A DNA stretch of 64,000 nt from Rotaria sp. Silwood1 (Eukaryota; Rotifera; Eurotatoria; Philodinida; Philodinidae): the NCBI GenBank assembly GCA_905250075.1, contig CAJNOP010000662.1:54480-118479 (forward strand), written 5' to 3'. The notes under the pieces are model-generated. The model was not told the DNA's origin. It did no database searches and was given only the letters and a program-made list of their open reading frames with translations. Each line of letters begins with the position of its first letter. Position 1 is the first letter of the stretch. The position numbers and the translations under genes were made by a program. Below, one piece after another: positions 49,312-59,813 of the stretch.

Positions 49312-51257
49312 ATTTATTTAGAAATTTTTTTTTAAATAAACAATATTTTTTTAAACTTGTTTCAACCAAGGGTTTTATTCCTTCTGTTCTATAAACGTAA
49401 TTTTCCTCTAACAAATAGGTTTTTTTTGTGAATGTTTCAGATCTTATTGCTGTTCCTGTCGTAAGATACAATTTAAAGGACTTGAAATTTTTATAATAAG
49501 CTTTTCTCATTAAGACCTGTTCCAAGTTAAAATTCGAAAATAAATTTTTCTCGGACACTAAATCTTTTCAGAATATTCATAACTAGTTTGGATTTACATA
49601 ATGTATATGGTCTTGACTCATTTAAATTAAAATAAAAAAAGTAATTCTTTATCATACATTATAAACTTTTACTCTCGATACAAGTCTTCATTTGTTTTTG
49701 AATAAAAATGTTAAGAAAAAATTTTCTTCTCTTAGCGCTCATATAAACATGCAACAAACTCGAAGGTTCGGATTCGATCGCATATGGACAACACAGTTTG
49801 ACACTAATCTATGTATATTTATTCTTACGAATGTTTTTAATATATGCTCAATGATTAGCTATTCAGACTGGTCGAAGGCATGGATACAATCTATTATAAC
49901 ATTCTGCAGATTTTTTTATATCGAGACTGAGTTAATATATACAAATAACTATCGAGATTTGATTAGTTTATGATAAGTTCATTGAAACATTTTTATTGTT
50001 TGTATTATTTGGTTTATTTATAGTACATTTGCTTACATTTATTGATATGCTCGTATGAGTATAGGTATGATGATTAGTTTAGGTCGTAGAAAACATATGT
50101 CGTATAATTATCTTCTAATACTTCTTGAATGTTTGTCAACATTTATTATGTTTGTATTGGTACATGATCAAGTCATTAAATAAATGCCATCCGTTAAAAT
50201 CTTGATTGTCGATTAACAGCTATGATTATAGGTCAAAGCGTATTTATTATTATTATTCGTTATCTTTAATTGTTTTTTGATTTTTTATGACTAGAACACA
50301 TATACAACAAGCAGAGAAAATGTTGCTTTTCATAATATTATTGATAGAATTATTATTGTATTTATAATGGAAATTTTGCGTTGAATCGATTAATGAACAT
50401 ATGAATAATATGTTAGCATATGATAATGTAGGAGCGGCTTTGAGAACCAATTTCTTTTTCTGAAAGATAGTTCATAGTTCTTTTGACAAAATGTTGTCTT
50501 CGAAAACATTTGAACAATTTTTAAGAATAGATTTCAGAACGTATTACTTGTCATAGTTTGCCTCAATTCATATGTTACTAATGCAACATATTTTAATCGA
50601 TATAGAATTGTAAACTCTATAGAATAGTATTTGCTTCATGTACATGAAATGAAATCAAGTCCGAATGGAATGCCTAGAAACTTTGATTACTCAACAGAAC
50701 GGTCACCTTCAAGGAACTATCCCGACGATAAATCGTTTGAGAGCATGAAATATCTTGTAATTACATTTCAATCGATGTAAAACTTCAACTTCTATCAGAC
50801 CATGTATCAGTCATACAGATAAAATTATCTCAAAAGTAACTATATTCTACGAAAACCTTAAAAACAGAATTTTATATCGTAATGTATATAAGGATGCGTT
50901 ACAGTACATAAGCCATTCGAGAATCATATATGAATCTAGACTAGAGATGTATGGCATTGGAATCAGAAGAAAAAAAAAATTGTTCTTATTGAAGCTAAAG
51001 ATTGTAGTTCAGTCTTCTATGATTTGAAGTGAACTATCTTATAAATTATATCAATTAGAAAGTTTCAAGCACTATAGAATATAAATTCAATGTTCATAAA
51101 ATAAAAAAATTCGCACATATTCACGAATATCTTGATTATTTCATACTTATTCAATATTTTACACAATTTCAATTTATTAGTCTTATAGAATATGTATTGA
51201 AAAATATTTCATAAATAAGCTCGATTTAAACATAAGTCTGATGTCTTTCTTTTTTTT
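49312..51257. other. Intergenic; nothing firmly recognised
   Basis: AT-rich. A region at about 50050-50260 translates into hydrophobic pieces (YNYLLILLECLSTFIMFVL) interrupted by stops. It could be a remnant of a membrane protein, but I cannot assign it. Confidence 0.35.
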
Positions 51258-51681
51258 TTAATTATTGTTTTGAACATCAAAAAATTCGTTATCCGTTGGA
51301 GCAGTTGAAGTTCGACTAGGATAGGTAGTATCATAATTATTGTATTGATTTCGATCTCTATTACGATTTCTATTCGAATGGTCATAATTTATTGAATCAC
51401 GTGATTCATATCCACTACCAATTTCATAATTATCAAATTCTTTCCATGTATTAATATCTGGACAAAAACGGTTTGTTCCTGTATTTCGGTAAAGTGGAAA
51501 TGATGGTTCACATCGTTCCTCTAAACAAAAAAAAAAAAATAATAATAAATTTAGAAGATAATAATCGTTGAGAAAAATAACTTACCATAATCTTCTCGTG
51601 CTTCACGTTTTTGTTCTTCACATTTGGTTGTACCGGGATGAAAAAAGGTTCGTTTTAGAAAACGATTAGCATGAACCGCAT
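51258..51681 (-). CDS. Alternative 3' cassette C of the secreted Cys-peptide locus, 2 exons
   Basis: Exons 51681-51586 and 51520-51258 on the minus strand. The cassette begins in phase 1 after a CTTTAG acceptor. Joined to the signal-peptide exon 52977-52875 it gives 153 residues with no frame conflict. Features: DAVHANRFLKR, then KCEEQKREAREDYEERCEPS, then NRFCPDINTWKEFDNYEIG. It ends in a hydrophilic Asn/Arg-rich tail (SNRNRNRDRNQYNNYD). No ATG with a hydrophobic leader exists in the 295 bases separating it from the stop of cassette B, so it appears to depend on the shared first exon. Function unknown; three Cys in the conserved core. Confidence 0.7.
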
Positions 51682-51975
51682 CTAAAGATCAATAAGAATG
51701 AAACGAATTTATGATGAAATATAGTGCATTTGTTAGAATTAGAATAAACTCTATTGTTCGATTAATTGTGTATTAACATTATATAAAAAGTTTAACAATA
51801 AAAATTATTCAATCTAGAATAATATTCGAAAACAATGACGCAGCAGCAAGAATAGACGAAAAAGAAATGATACGTTTATGATATAATCTGTATTAAAAAT
51901 ACAGAAGTAATTAGATGATCAATCGATATAATTATATCATCAAGTATGATATTTAAAAAGAAAAAAGAAAATCTG

Positions 51976-52379
51976 TCATTCTTCGTCATTAACACTTCGT
52001 TTGCCTCCAATGCCTGCTGTAATAAGTCCACCGATAACACCTGCAATAACTTTTTCCATACTCATATTTTGTGGTACTAATTTACTCAATGTATCTAAAT
52101 CAAAACCACCTCCATCTCCAATTTCATATGTATCCAATTCACGCCATTCATTAATATCAGGACAAAAACGATTGCTTTTACGATCTCGTTGCCATGGAAT
52201 CGATGGTTCACATCGTTCTTCTATATTTATTTTAAAACAAGGTTTTTAATTGTTCCAAATGAATAATCTTCTCATACCGTAATCTTCTCGAGCTTCACGT
52301 TTTTGTTCTTCACATGCAGTCAAACCTGGATGAAAAATGCCACGTTTTCGACGAAGAAATTCATTTGATGCAGAACGAG
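51976..52379 (-). CDS. Alternative 3' cassette B of the secreted Cys-peptide locus, 2 exons
   Basis: Exons 52379-52278 and 52220-51976 on the minus strand. The cassette begins in phase 1 after a GCTATAG acceptor. With the signal-peptide exon 52977-52875 it gives 149 residues. Core: RSASNEFLRRKRGIFHPG, then ACEEQKREAREDYEERCEPS, then NRFCPDINEWRELDTYEIG. The tail contains a small Gly/Ile-rich hydrophobic stretch (VIAGVIGGLITAGIGGKRS), so it could associate with membranes. No separate start exon was found in the 144 bases before it. Its intron interrupts the same codon (DY|E) as in cassette C, showing that the cassettes are duplicates. Confidence 0.7.
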
Positions 52380-52523
52380 CTATAGCATAGAACAAAGGGT
52401 CAAAAAGAGACAGTGAGAGAGAGAGTAATAAGATATTCGATGGTTTGCAGGAAAAAAAGGATTATTATATATTAATAAATTATTCATAGAAAATGTTACA
52501 GAAAAAAACAGAAAACTAAATAG

Positions 52524-52977
52524 TTATTGTACTTCATATTTAATAAAAGCTGGCCAATTTTTTAATTCAGGACAATAACGTCTTTTTATTGGATCTTTAT
52601 CTGTTAATCTAACATGAATTGATGGTTCACAGCGTGATTCATATGCTGCTTTTGCTTCACGTTTGTGTTCTTCACATTTAGTTTTAAATTGTTTGTAAAC
52701 CCGTTTGTCGATGAGAAATGACAGAGCATTGAGTTCGTCTACATACACACACATATAACGACCGATACATTCGATTAGAAATTTTTAAAGAAAACAAGTT
52801 CGCAAACGCAGAATAAAAAAAACTTGCACAAAACCTGTCTCTAATATCTGAAAAAGATATATGTATATATTTACCTTCTTCGAAGTCATCTTCATTAGCA
52901 GCTTGAACCCCGTTATTTTCAATCGTACTAGCCAACACAACGATACCGACAAGAAGAATTATTGAAATTTTCTTCAT
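52524..52977 (-). CDS. Secreted Cys-peptide gene, signal exon plus cassette A
   Basis: Exons 52977-52875 and 52738-52524 on the minus strand join in phase 1 to give 105 residues. Residues 1 to about 27 are a signal peptide (MKKISIILLVGIVVLASTI, then ENNGVQA). The mature core is LNALSFLIDKRVYKQFKTK, CEEHKREAKAAYESRCEPS and RRYCPELKNWPAF. Cassette A has no internal intron, unlike B and C, and its core lacks the first Glu of the Ex3ExC pattern. The same first exon is in phase with cassettes B (51976-52379) and C (51258-51681) downstream, which suggests mutually exclusive terminal exons. The product is an extracellular peptide of unknown function. Confidence 0.8.
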
Positions 52978-53355
52978 TTTCTATGTCGAAAAACTATGAA
53001 TATTTCGAAGAAAAACAATAACAAACAATTTACTTGATATTTACCCCTCTTATAACTTGTTATATTTCTGCAAAAAAAGAAAGATAATACTGAAGCAAAT
53101 ATTCTTCATATGAGTACAAATAGAAAAAAAACACTGATGATTATTCATATATAACTAGTGCCGATTAATATAAGTGTTGACAAATATATCCTATCTATAT
53201 CATTCATCTTCTTTATTCAACCGATAAATAATTGCCAGTACTTGAAAGACAAACGTTTGTGTATTTGCTTTAGGAGATAATCTTGTATAGAATAAGAAAA
53301 AAAGAAAATATATATTTCATATCATCGTTATTCTATATTCATATAACATTCAATA
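52978..53355. promoter_or_regulatory. Shared divergent promoter interval of the Cys-peptide genes
   Basis: 378 bp separate the start codons of two divergent paralogues, so transcription of both must start within it. TATATAAC-like words are present at about 53147-53154. No specific factor site can be named. Confidence 0.4.
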
Positions 53356-53813
53356 ATGAACAAGTTCTTGTTTTTTGTGGTTTGTACTACATTGATTATT
53401 GCTTTTATTTATATGGTTCATGCTGATGATGAAAATGAATATGGTATGTTTTCATTTTCTATTGAGAAAAATAGAATTTTATTGTGATTTTGATTAGCTG
53501 CTAATGATGCACGACAATTCTTACAAAAGCGTCTTTTTGGTATCCCATTTCCTCGTGAACAACGTCGAGAAGCTAAAGAAAAATATGAAGAACGGTAAAT
53601 TGAAGAAATAACATTCTTCCCATAATATGTTTATATTGTAGATGTGAACGAGCTTTAGGTATAAATAAAGTCACTGGACTACAACGATGGTGTCCAAAAC
53701 TGGAAGTAAGATATGAATTCATTACAAAACAACATTTATATTTGAATTTTTCTTATTAGGAATGGGATCAATGGCGTGCAGCTACAAGTGGAGATAAACG
53801 ACGTAAAGGATGA
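53356..53813 (+). CDS. Secreted Cys-peptide paralogue D, 4 exons
   Basis: Exons 53356-53443, 53498-53594, 53642-53705 and 53760-53813 give 100 residues in consistent phase, with 46- to 54-bp introns. The signal peptide is FLFFVVCTTLIIAFIYMVHA. The core matches the minus-strand cassettes: NDARQFLQKRLFGIPFP, then REQRREAKEKYEERCERA and LQRWCPKLEEWDQWRAA, with a basic tail (GDKRRKG). The first Cys of cassettes A-C is absent here, leaving the two most conserved ones. It has its own signal exon and is divergent from the multi-cassette gene. It could be an antimicrobial, matrix or signalling peptide; no family is assigned. Confidence 0.8.
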
Positions 53814-55362
53814 AAATTGAAATACAAATGCTTTTGATTGTAATGCTATACTTTTTATAATAAGCATAAGAAATTTTAAAAAAATTGAATTTAAGAAATA
53901 AACTTGTCTTACTGCTCGCTTTTCCTTATGCTTTTTAGTATCACAATATTCTTGTATGACGAACTGTGGATTTAGATATCTATGATAGTTCATGAAATAT
54001 CTATACTTAAAATTGTTCAAAGCTTTTTAAGATTTCTAATCTGCAAGTGCAGAATTTTATGATGGAAGTCTAGCGTCAATCAAAAGTTTTGTCTTCTTTG
54101 GAAAAATTTCGTTTTTTTTCATCAGAGTTGGTGCATTCAAGTATGAAACTTGCTGAAAAAAGACAAATTGATATCTTTTTTTAGCATATGAGAACTAGGC
54201 ACTAGATATGTATTTAATGTTTTTTTTTATCTAATATCAATCAACAAGAAATTACAAAATGCAAGACAACTTCAAAACAAAGTCCATTTCGTATCGTTTC
54301 CTTTTCTACTTAATAATATGTGGAGATAAGATTATTGGACCATGATTGTCATATATAATAAACAAAAAGATTTTGGTCTACTTATAAAATATTTATGATA
54401 AAATACGCCAAAATGAATAATTGATATTTTCTTGTTTCTATGCAAAATGATCAGAAATGCAGAATTTCTTGATCTATTTTTCGTCTCTATTAAGAGTGAG
54501 ATGTAAGGAGATGGCAAATCTATGATCCTATTCAGCGATATCCTTGGTCAAATAAATCTTCTAACAACTAATATTCATCAAATCTTAGAATTTTGGATAG
54601 TATTGTATTCATAAATTGCCTTGCAACCGAATTTTAACAAAAAGAAATAATTTTTTTTCTGTTCTTATGCATATGAAACTCAAAGGTGAAACATTGTTTG
54701 ACATATTTATAATAAACGTATTATTTCATGATTATTTAACTGAAAATCGCTCACAAAGGTTGGAATATATAACGAACTAGAAAAGCAGATAATTTTCGTT
54801 ATACTATTTTCTAGGTTCAATAATCAATCAGTTGTGATTATGGTGATAAACTGTCTTCACATTCATGATAATCGTGTATTGTATTTTGCCATTCGATTAT
54901 TGCTATATGTGATGAAATTTTATTTAAACCATCTCGATTATATATGAATGATATTGGTTAGCAAAACAATAATCTAAAGTCTAATGAATTTGTATAGAAA
55001 TAAAACATTGATTTTAATTATTGTATTAAGCATACAATCGATCGCAAATCGCTTATTGTATAAAATGTAAAAAAAAAACATGATTAATACTTGAGTTAAT
55101 TCAGTTGATCCTTATAAAACTTATCATTATCGAGTAAGATTTTGCTTGATTCTTTTCAATGACAGCATTGAAGCTGTTATTTTTAAAATAAACTTAGGCA
55201 TAAATGATGTATGAAATAGATAGAAAATAAGACTCAGATCTTTTATATGTTACGTTTTAGATGCAAATGTATAACACATATACATAAAGACATTCTTTTG
55301 ATTCCACATCGTATATTTCTGATGGAGACATTAAGGGTGTGGGTTATTTATTTCATCTTATT
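53814..55362. other. Intergenic; nothing recognised
   Basis: 3' UTR of paralogue D (AATAAA-like near 53897) and AT-rich sequence. An isolated GGGTGTGGGT word lies at 55335-55344 just past the astacin stop. No gene seen. Confidence 0.4.
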
Positions 55363-56577
55363 TTAACAATTATAATACTTTTTGGTTTTCTCTATATCAG
55401 TTGGAGTTAGTTTAACATTCATGTAAGTAATATGATGTCCTTCATATTTTGGAACTAGGGTTGGTTTTCCATTGCTTGAATAAGAATAATCAGGATAGTG
55501 CATAATGGAATAGTAATCGTACGGCATTCCCAATGTGGTAAAGGCATTACCATTGTATTTGTCGAATGCATAGTGGAAACCTAAAAAATGAAATCAAAGT
55601 AAAAGCGGACAGAATAATACATGTGGGATTAACATATGAAAAATACTATGGTCGCCATGCTACTAACAAAATAGCTATTACTTTCATTGATTAGCAAAAG
55701 TAAAACAATAGACTTTGAATTTTGAGTGCATTTTGTCAGGTTTAGTAATAGCAATGTGATAGACTTGACTCGCATTACTGCGTCTGTCACATCTGAGAAG
55801 CGAATGTTCAAATTTCTCAAATTAATTATGAGACAAAGGTATCGGTATCAATTAAGTTATAGATGATTGATAAATAATTGTCAATACTTCAATAACTTTA
55901 AAAAAAAAGACTACGTAATAGATTCTCTTACTTGAATCAATATTATCCCACTTGATTTCAACATAATTGTCTCTATCAGGTCTTTGGTGTTCATGTCCAA
56001 AGCCAATAGCGTGACCTAATTCATGCACGTACTGTCCAACACTCATACATGTTGGCGCATACATTTTCACAAATTGTCGTCCACCTTGTCGACCAACATA
56101 TGAATAGCAATAGTTGTTCGTTCCATCGTTAGGCGTCAATTCGAGATAGTCACGATCTTGACTGGATGCTGGAACAAACCTGATACATGTCTTTGATTCC
56201 CACTCTCGAATAGACTCTGCAATTACTGCTCTCTCATTATCATTGTACAGTGAACTGATCACATATGGAACTCTTGCATTTGGCCATTTGTATCTTGGAG
56301 CAATCCATACATTGGCACGAGTTTTAGACGTCGATGGAAAATGCTCACGAAAATCAGTCCTATTAAAGCCATACTCTTCGAGTGTTAACGATTTGCCTCG
56401 TTCAAAATCTCCATTAGTTAGATAAGGCGGTCGCAATACTATTGGAATAGGATTACATCTAGTACGTGTAATTACTAAAAAAAATGAAAGAAAAAATTTT
56501 ATTTTTTCAAACTTATGAACATTTGATAGAATCTTACCCGAATAGAAGAGAATACTTATAATGATAATAATCTTCAT
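55363..56577 (-). CDS. Astacin-family zinc metalloprotease, 3 exons
   Basis: Exons on the minus strand are 56577-56538, 56474-55932 and 55580-55363, all phases consistent, giving 266 residues. An N-terminal hydrophobic leader (MKIIIIISILFYS) and a short propeptide precede the mature start region RANVWIAPRYKWPNARVPYV. The zinc site is HELGHAIGFGHEHQRPD (three His and the general-base Glu), and the Met-turn is YYSIMHYPDYS with the zinc-side Tyr. Conserved Cys residues (KTCIRF, NNYCYSYVG, APTCMSVG, final YYNC) fit the two astacin disulfides. It has no CUB, EGF or ShK domain after the catalytic unit. Secreted digestive or matrix-processing role by family knowledge. Confidence 0.93.
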
Positions 56578-58518
56578 CAGAAACTTTCTAATAATTTTCG
56601 TGAGAGAAAAATGAAAAAGCGAAGAAAAATATTCTATGTTTTATGTATTTTTTATTGGTTTCATATCATATTTCTATTTATTGCAATTTTAATACGTATG
56701 TTTTTTTCGTAGCCACCTATTGACTTCGACACATGCAACCTTAATACTCTTAATTCGTTTTAAATTGACATATCAAGCGTTAGTGCTACCAAAAAATGGT
56801 ATCATTATAGAACCAGGTATTTATTAATTTATAAGATCATATCTTTTCTTATTAGCTGGCATTGATTTATCCTTGATGTTCAGTAAACAAAAACTCACTA
56901 TATTTTCTATTTTTTATGAATAGGTCCAAATAAGAAGACGTAAGTTTTTGTCAAAGATCATCTATCAATCAAAGTACATGGGCCTAACTTTACAATAAAC
57001 TTATCGAAAATCGTTAAAATAAGCTTTACCATACCAAAACTTGCAATTTCCTTTAAACACATAATTTCAACACTTGATCTTGTTGAGTTTGATTGATCAA
57101 TTGTCTTCAAAGTTTAATCTCAATTAGAGGAACATTTTACTAAAACTTTGAGACAAATCTTTTAGATTCGTAGATACTGGACATTTTTATAAATTAATCT
57201 ATCAATTATTACATAGATTTATGCCTTCCATTTCGTTCTTACCAAGGGATGATATTTGTCCAAAAAAAAATTGGAATGATGATTTTATGCAATAATCATC
57301 GAACATTGAAGTGAAACAATCTTTTAAAAACTCGGCTGAAAATTGAATCCCTTCAGAAATGATCAGAGCCGAGCAAGTACGAGTACGTACTCGTAATCAA
57401 GAAAAACTGTACTTGTAAGCTCACCATGTAATTATTTTTGATATCTACATCGAGAACAAAGGAAAGCAAATCAACTTTCAAGGTTACTCAAATATTTGCT
57501 ATCTTTATACTCAAGAAGAATCATTGGAAAATATTGTCGATCAACCAACAAATAAAATCAGTACTGGTCGTAACCACTTTTTTTTGTACATCTAATTAGA
57601 TGAATAACGTTTTTTCAATGTTTTATACAGCTAAGGAATTAAATCTAATTGCAAAAATATCTTCGTGGAATATTTCTTAACATTGGTCTCAAGCATTGAA
57701 TCACAACAATAGAATGTGAATTTAATATAAAAAGATTTGTACGAAATTATATTATATAAAGACGACAAACTAATAGTGTTTGTCTAAGTATTTATAAAAT
57801 ACTCTTTTGTTTTTCTAGGATTGAATTTATTGATTGAATATAAGTGAACAAGAAAATAGCTTGAAAGATCTGTTTCTTGAAGATAAAATGAAGCTAATAA
57901 TAGATTTATTATTACTATTTTTAGATGATTATTGCTCGTTCTTAGATATTATTGTTTAAGTTCTGTCATAAAAATAGTTTTGATTTATTTGTTCCAGCAT
58001 GATACGTGAAAACCCATAAAAATCTTTATCATTGACCAAAAGATCATGTAGCAATGATCAAAAGGCTTTTATTCAAATATCTTTATTTGACGTGAAAAGA
58101 CGACTTCAAGAGAAAAAAATCTTGATGGAACACTATTTAGATCGCTTTATACTAAGCTTCGAATTTATGTATGTAGGGAAATGAAACTCTTCTTCGTTTG
58201 CTTTCCTAGTTTTATTTCTTCATTAGATATATGTGACTTAGCTGGTGATGAACCATCAAGGAATAGTGGAAGACAATTGATTGAAACTCGTCTAGAATGA
58301 CTCATCTTCTTAATAGAGGTTATCGATCAGTAGAATCGAAAAATGGTCAATAACGTCCGATATACATGTATATATATATATATATATTGCTACGTTTTTC
58401 CAAAAAATTAACATAAAATATTCATCAATATTGAATGTTCATATACTTTTCATTGTGTTAGTTGAATACAATTATATCTTGATATCTCAATCGTGTTATG
58501 TATTTCTTTATTTCAATA
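56578..58518. other. Intergenic; nothing firmly recognised
   Basis: AT-rich. At 57367-57400 there is CAGAGCCGAGCAAGTACGAG followed by a palindromic TACGTACTCGTA. It resembles one end of the hAT-like elements elsewhere in the window, but no matching right end was found. A TA microsatellite lies at 58370-58386. Confidence 0.4.
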
Positions 58519-59270
58519 ATGCATAATTCAAATCTCCACGGTAATTCTAAAGCTGATCGTATTGCTCAATATCCTATGTTGTTTGATCAAATTTTCTTGG
58601 ATTTTCTTGGAGTTTGAAAATTTGAATTATTAGATCGTCGTTTAAAGACAAATCAAAATCCATGATATCGGCAACGAATATTTGAAAAACCTAGCTGTAA
58701 GCGTCGAACAAATTCTTTTTCTAATTGCTGCAAGCCTTTTTTAAATAATATTTATTCACATCGTTGTTTTCCTTATGTAACAACTGTGAATAACATCAAT
58801 ATCGATATTGATAACAATGATTCATGTGATAATGCAGATGTCATTCTACAAGAAAAACATGTTATGACGTTAGAAGATGATTTTGCAAGTAGAAAAAAAA
58901 TTTCCTTTTCAAACTCTTCGATTTCGTATTTAGCAATAGAGATTTATTTTGATAGGTAAGAATGCGAATGAATGTGAAAAAGAATTAGACGATGATGCAT
59001 ATCAAGCATTGTATGATGAAAATTCGTATTTAGGGGTATCAGTAGATAGTGTGAGTGTGGGTGACGGTGTGCGTGTGGTATAAGTCCCCTCTAGATCTCA
59101 CAATCATACTTGCATCCACCACACCCACATCCACCATTTACTTGAGAAGATGGATCAAGAATTGTTGTATAATAGTTTGCTTCGTGAATAATATGCATTT
59201 CCGCAGCACATAAGACGACGAAGATTGTTAAATCATAGGGCACTAGTCATTTCTTCAAGATTGTTGATGT
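58519..59270 (+). pseudogene. Decayed gene of unknown product, interrupted by a hairpin
   Basis: From ATG 58519 a frame reads ADRIAQYPMLFDQIFLDFLG, then TGA, KFELLDRRLKTNQNP, TGA, YRQRIFEKPSCKRRTNSFSN. It then continues through VTTVNNINIDIDNNDSCD to a donor near 58889. It resumes after TTTTGATAG at about 58957 (KNANECEKELDDDAYQALYD). Both in-frame TGA codons could be decayed TGG. At 59049 a TGTGGG-like hairpin begins. After it, a possible continuation (MDQELLYNSLLRE) has a further TAA. The family is not recognised. Codon structure and splice sites suggest a once-real gene. Confidence 0.45.
59049..59136. repeat. TGTGGG-like inverted hairpin
   Basis: GTGTGAGTGTGGGTGACGGT and GTGCGTGTGG are followed by CCACCACACCCACATCCACC. 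It lies inside the decayed reading frame. Confidence 0.6.
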
Positions 59271-59320
59271 TGAAAACATGGTCATGCAAAGACGTTCAAC
59301 GAGGAAGTGCATGGGACTGT

Positions 59321-59400
59321 AGGTGTGATAGATGTGGGAGATAGATGCAGATGTGGACGCCAGAAAAACCAGCATCAGTCTACATCCACACCCGCACACT
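59321..59400. repeat. TGTGGG-like inverted hairpin
   Basis: AGGTGTGATAGATGTGGGAG and AGATGTGGACGCC are followed by CTACATCCACACCCGCACAC, degenerate relative to the others. It is 185 bases from the previous hairpin. Confidence 0.5.
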
Positions 59401-59813
59401 CTTTTTTCGATCCTTGTCATCACCTTATAATAAGCATCTAACCCATGTCCTCAATTTTCAGAAATTCTAAGAAGTTTTTTATAACTTGCCTACTTAATTA
59501 ATAGCGTGTGGGCGAAGAGAAAAATCACATACGTACTCTCTGTTATGTCATTTTTGCAAGCCTAGCCTCGAGGATGTCAGATGTAAGAATCAAAGACTTA
59601 GTTTTTTGAAGTTCATTTAAGTTAATTTAATTCTGTTGATGAATTAAATTGTTTCATATTTTTCAATTTTCTATTGGCATAGCCAGATCTTTGGATATGG
59701 TAGAACTAAAGCATATTTAAATTGCACGTTCTTCTAAAAGTAGGATTGATAGAAGTTTATTTTAAAAGCTTAAAAAATTGTTGTTGTATTCAAAAACAAG
59801 TATATTTTGCCAT
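59401..59813. other. Intergenic; nothing recognised
   Basis: No gene or repeat recognised in this 413-bp stretch between the hairpin and the hydrolase pseudogene. Confidence 0.4.

Noticed and set aside
50040-50270. Hydrophobic fragments suggestive of a GPCR remnant
   Set aside because: Only about 45 codons before stops; the resemblance is to hydrophobicity alone.
57367-57400. Possible end of another hAT-like element (CAGAGCCGAGCAAGTACGAG)
   Set aside because: No inverted partner or target-site duplication could be found in the following kilobase.
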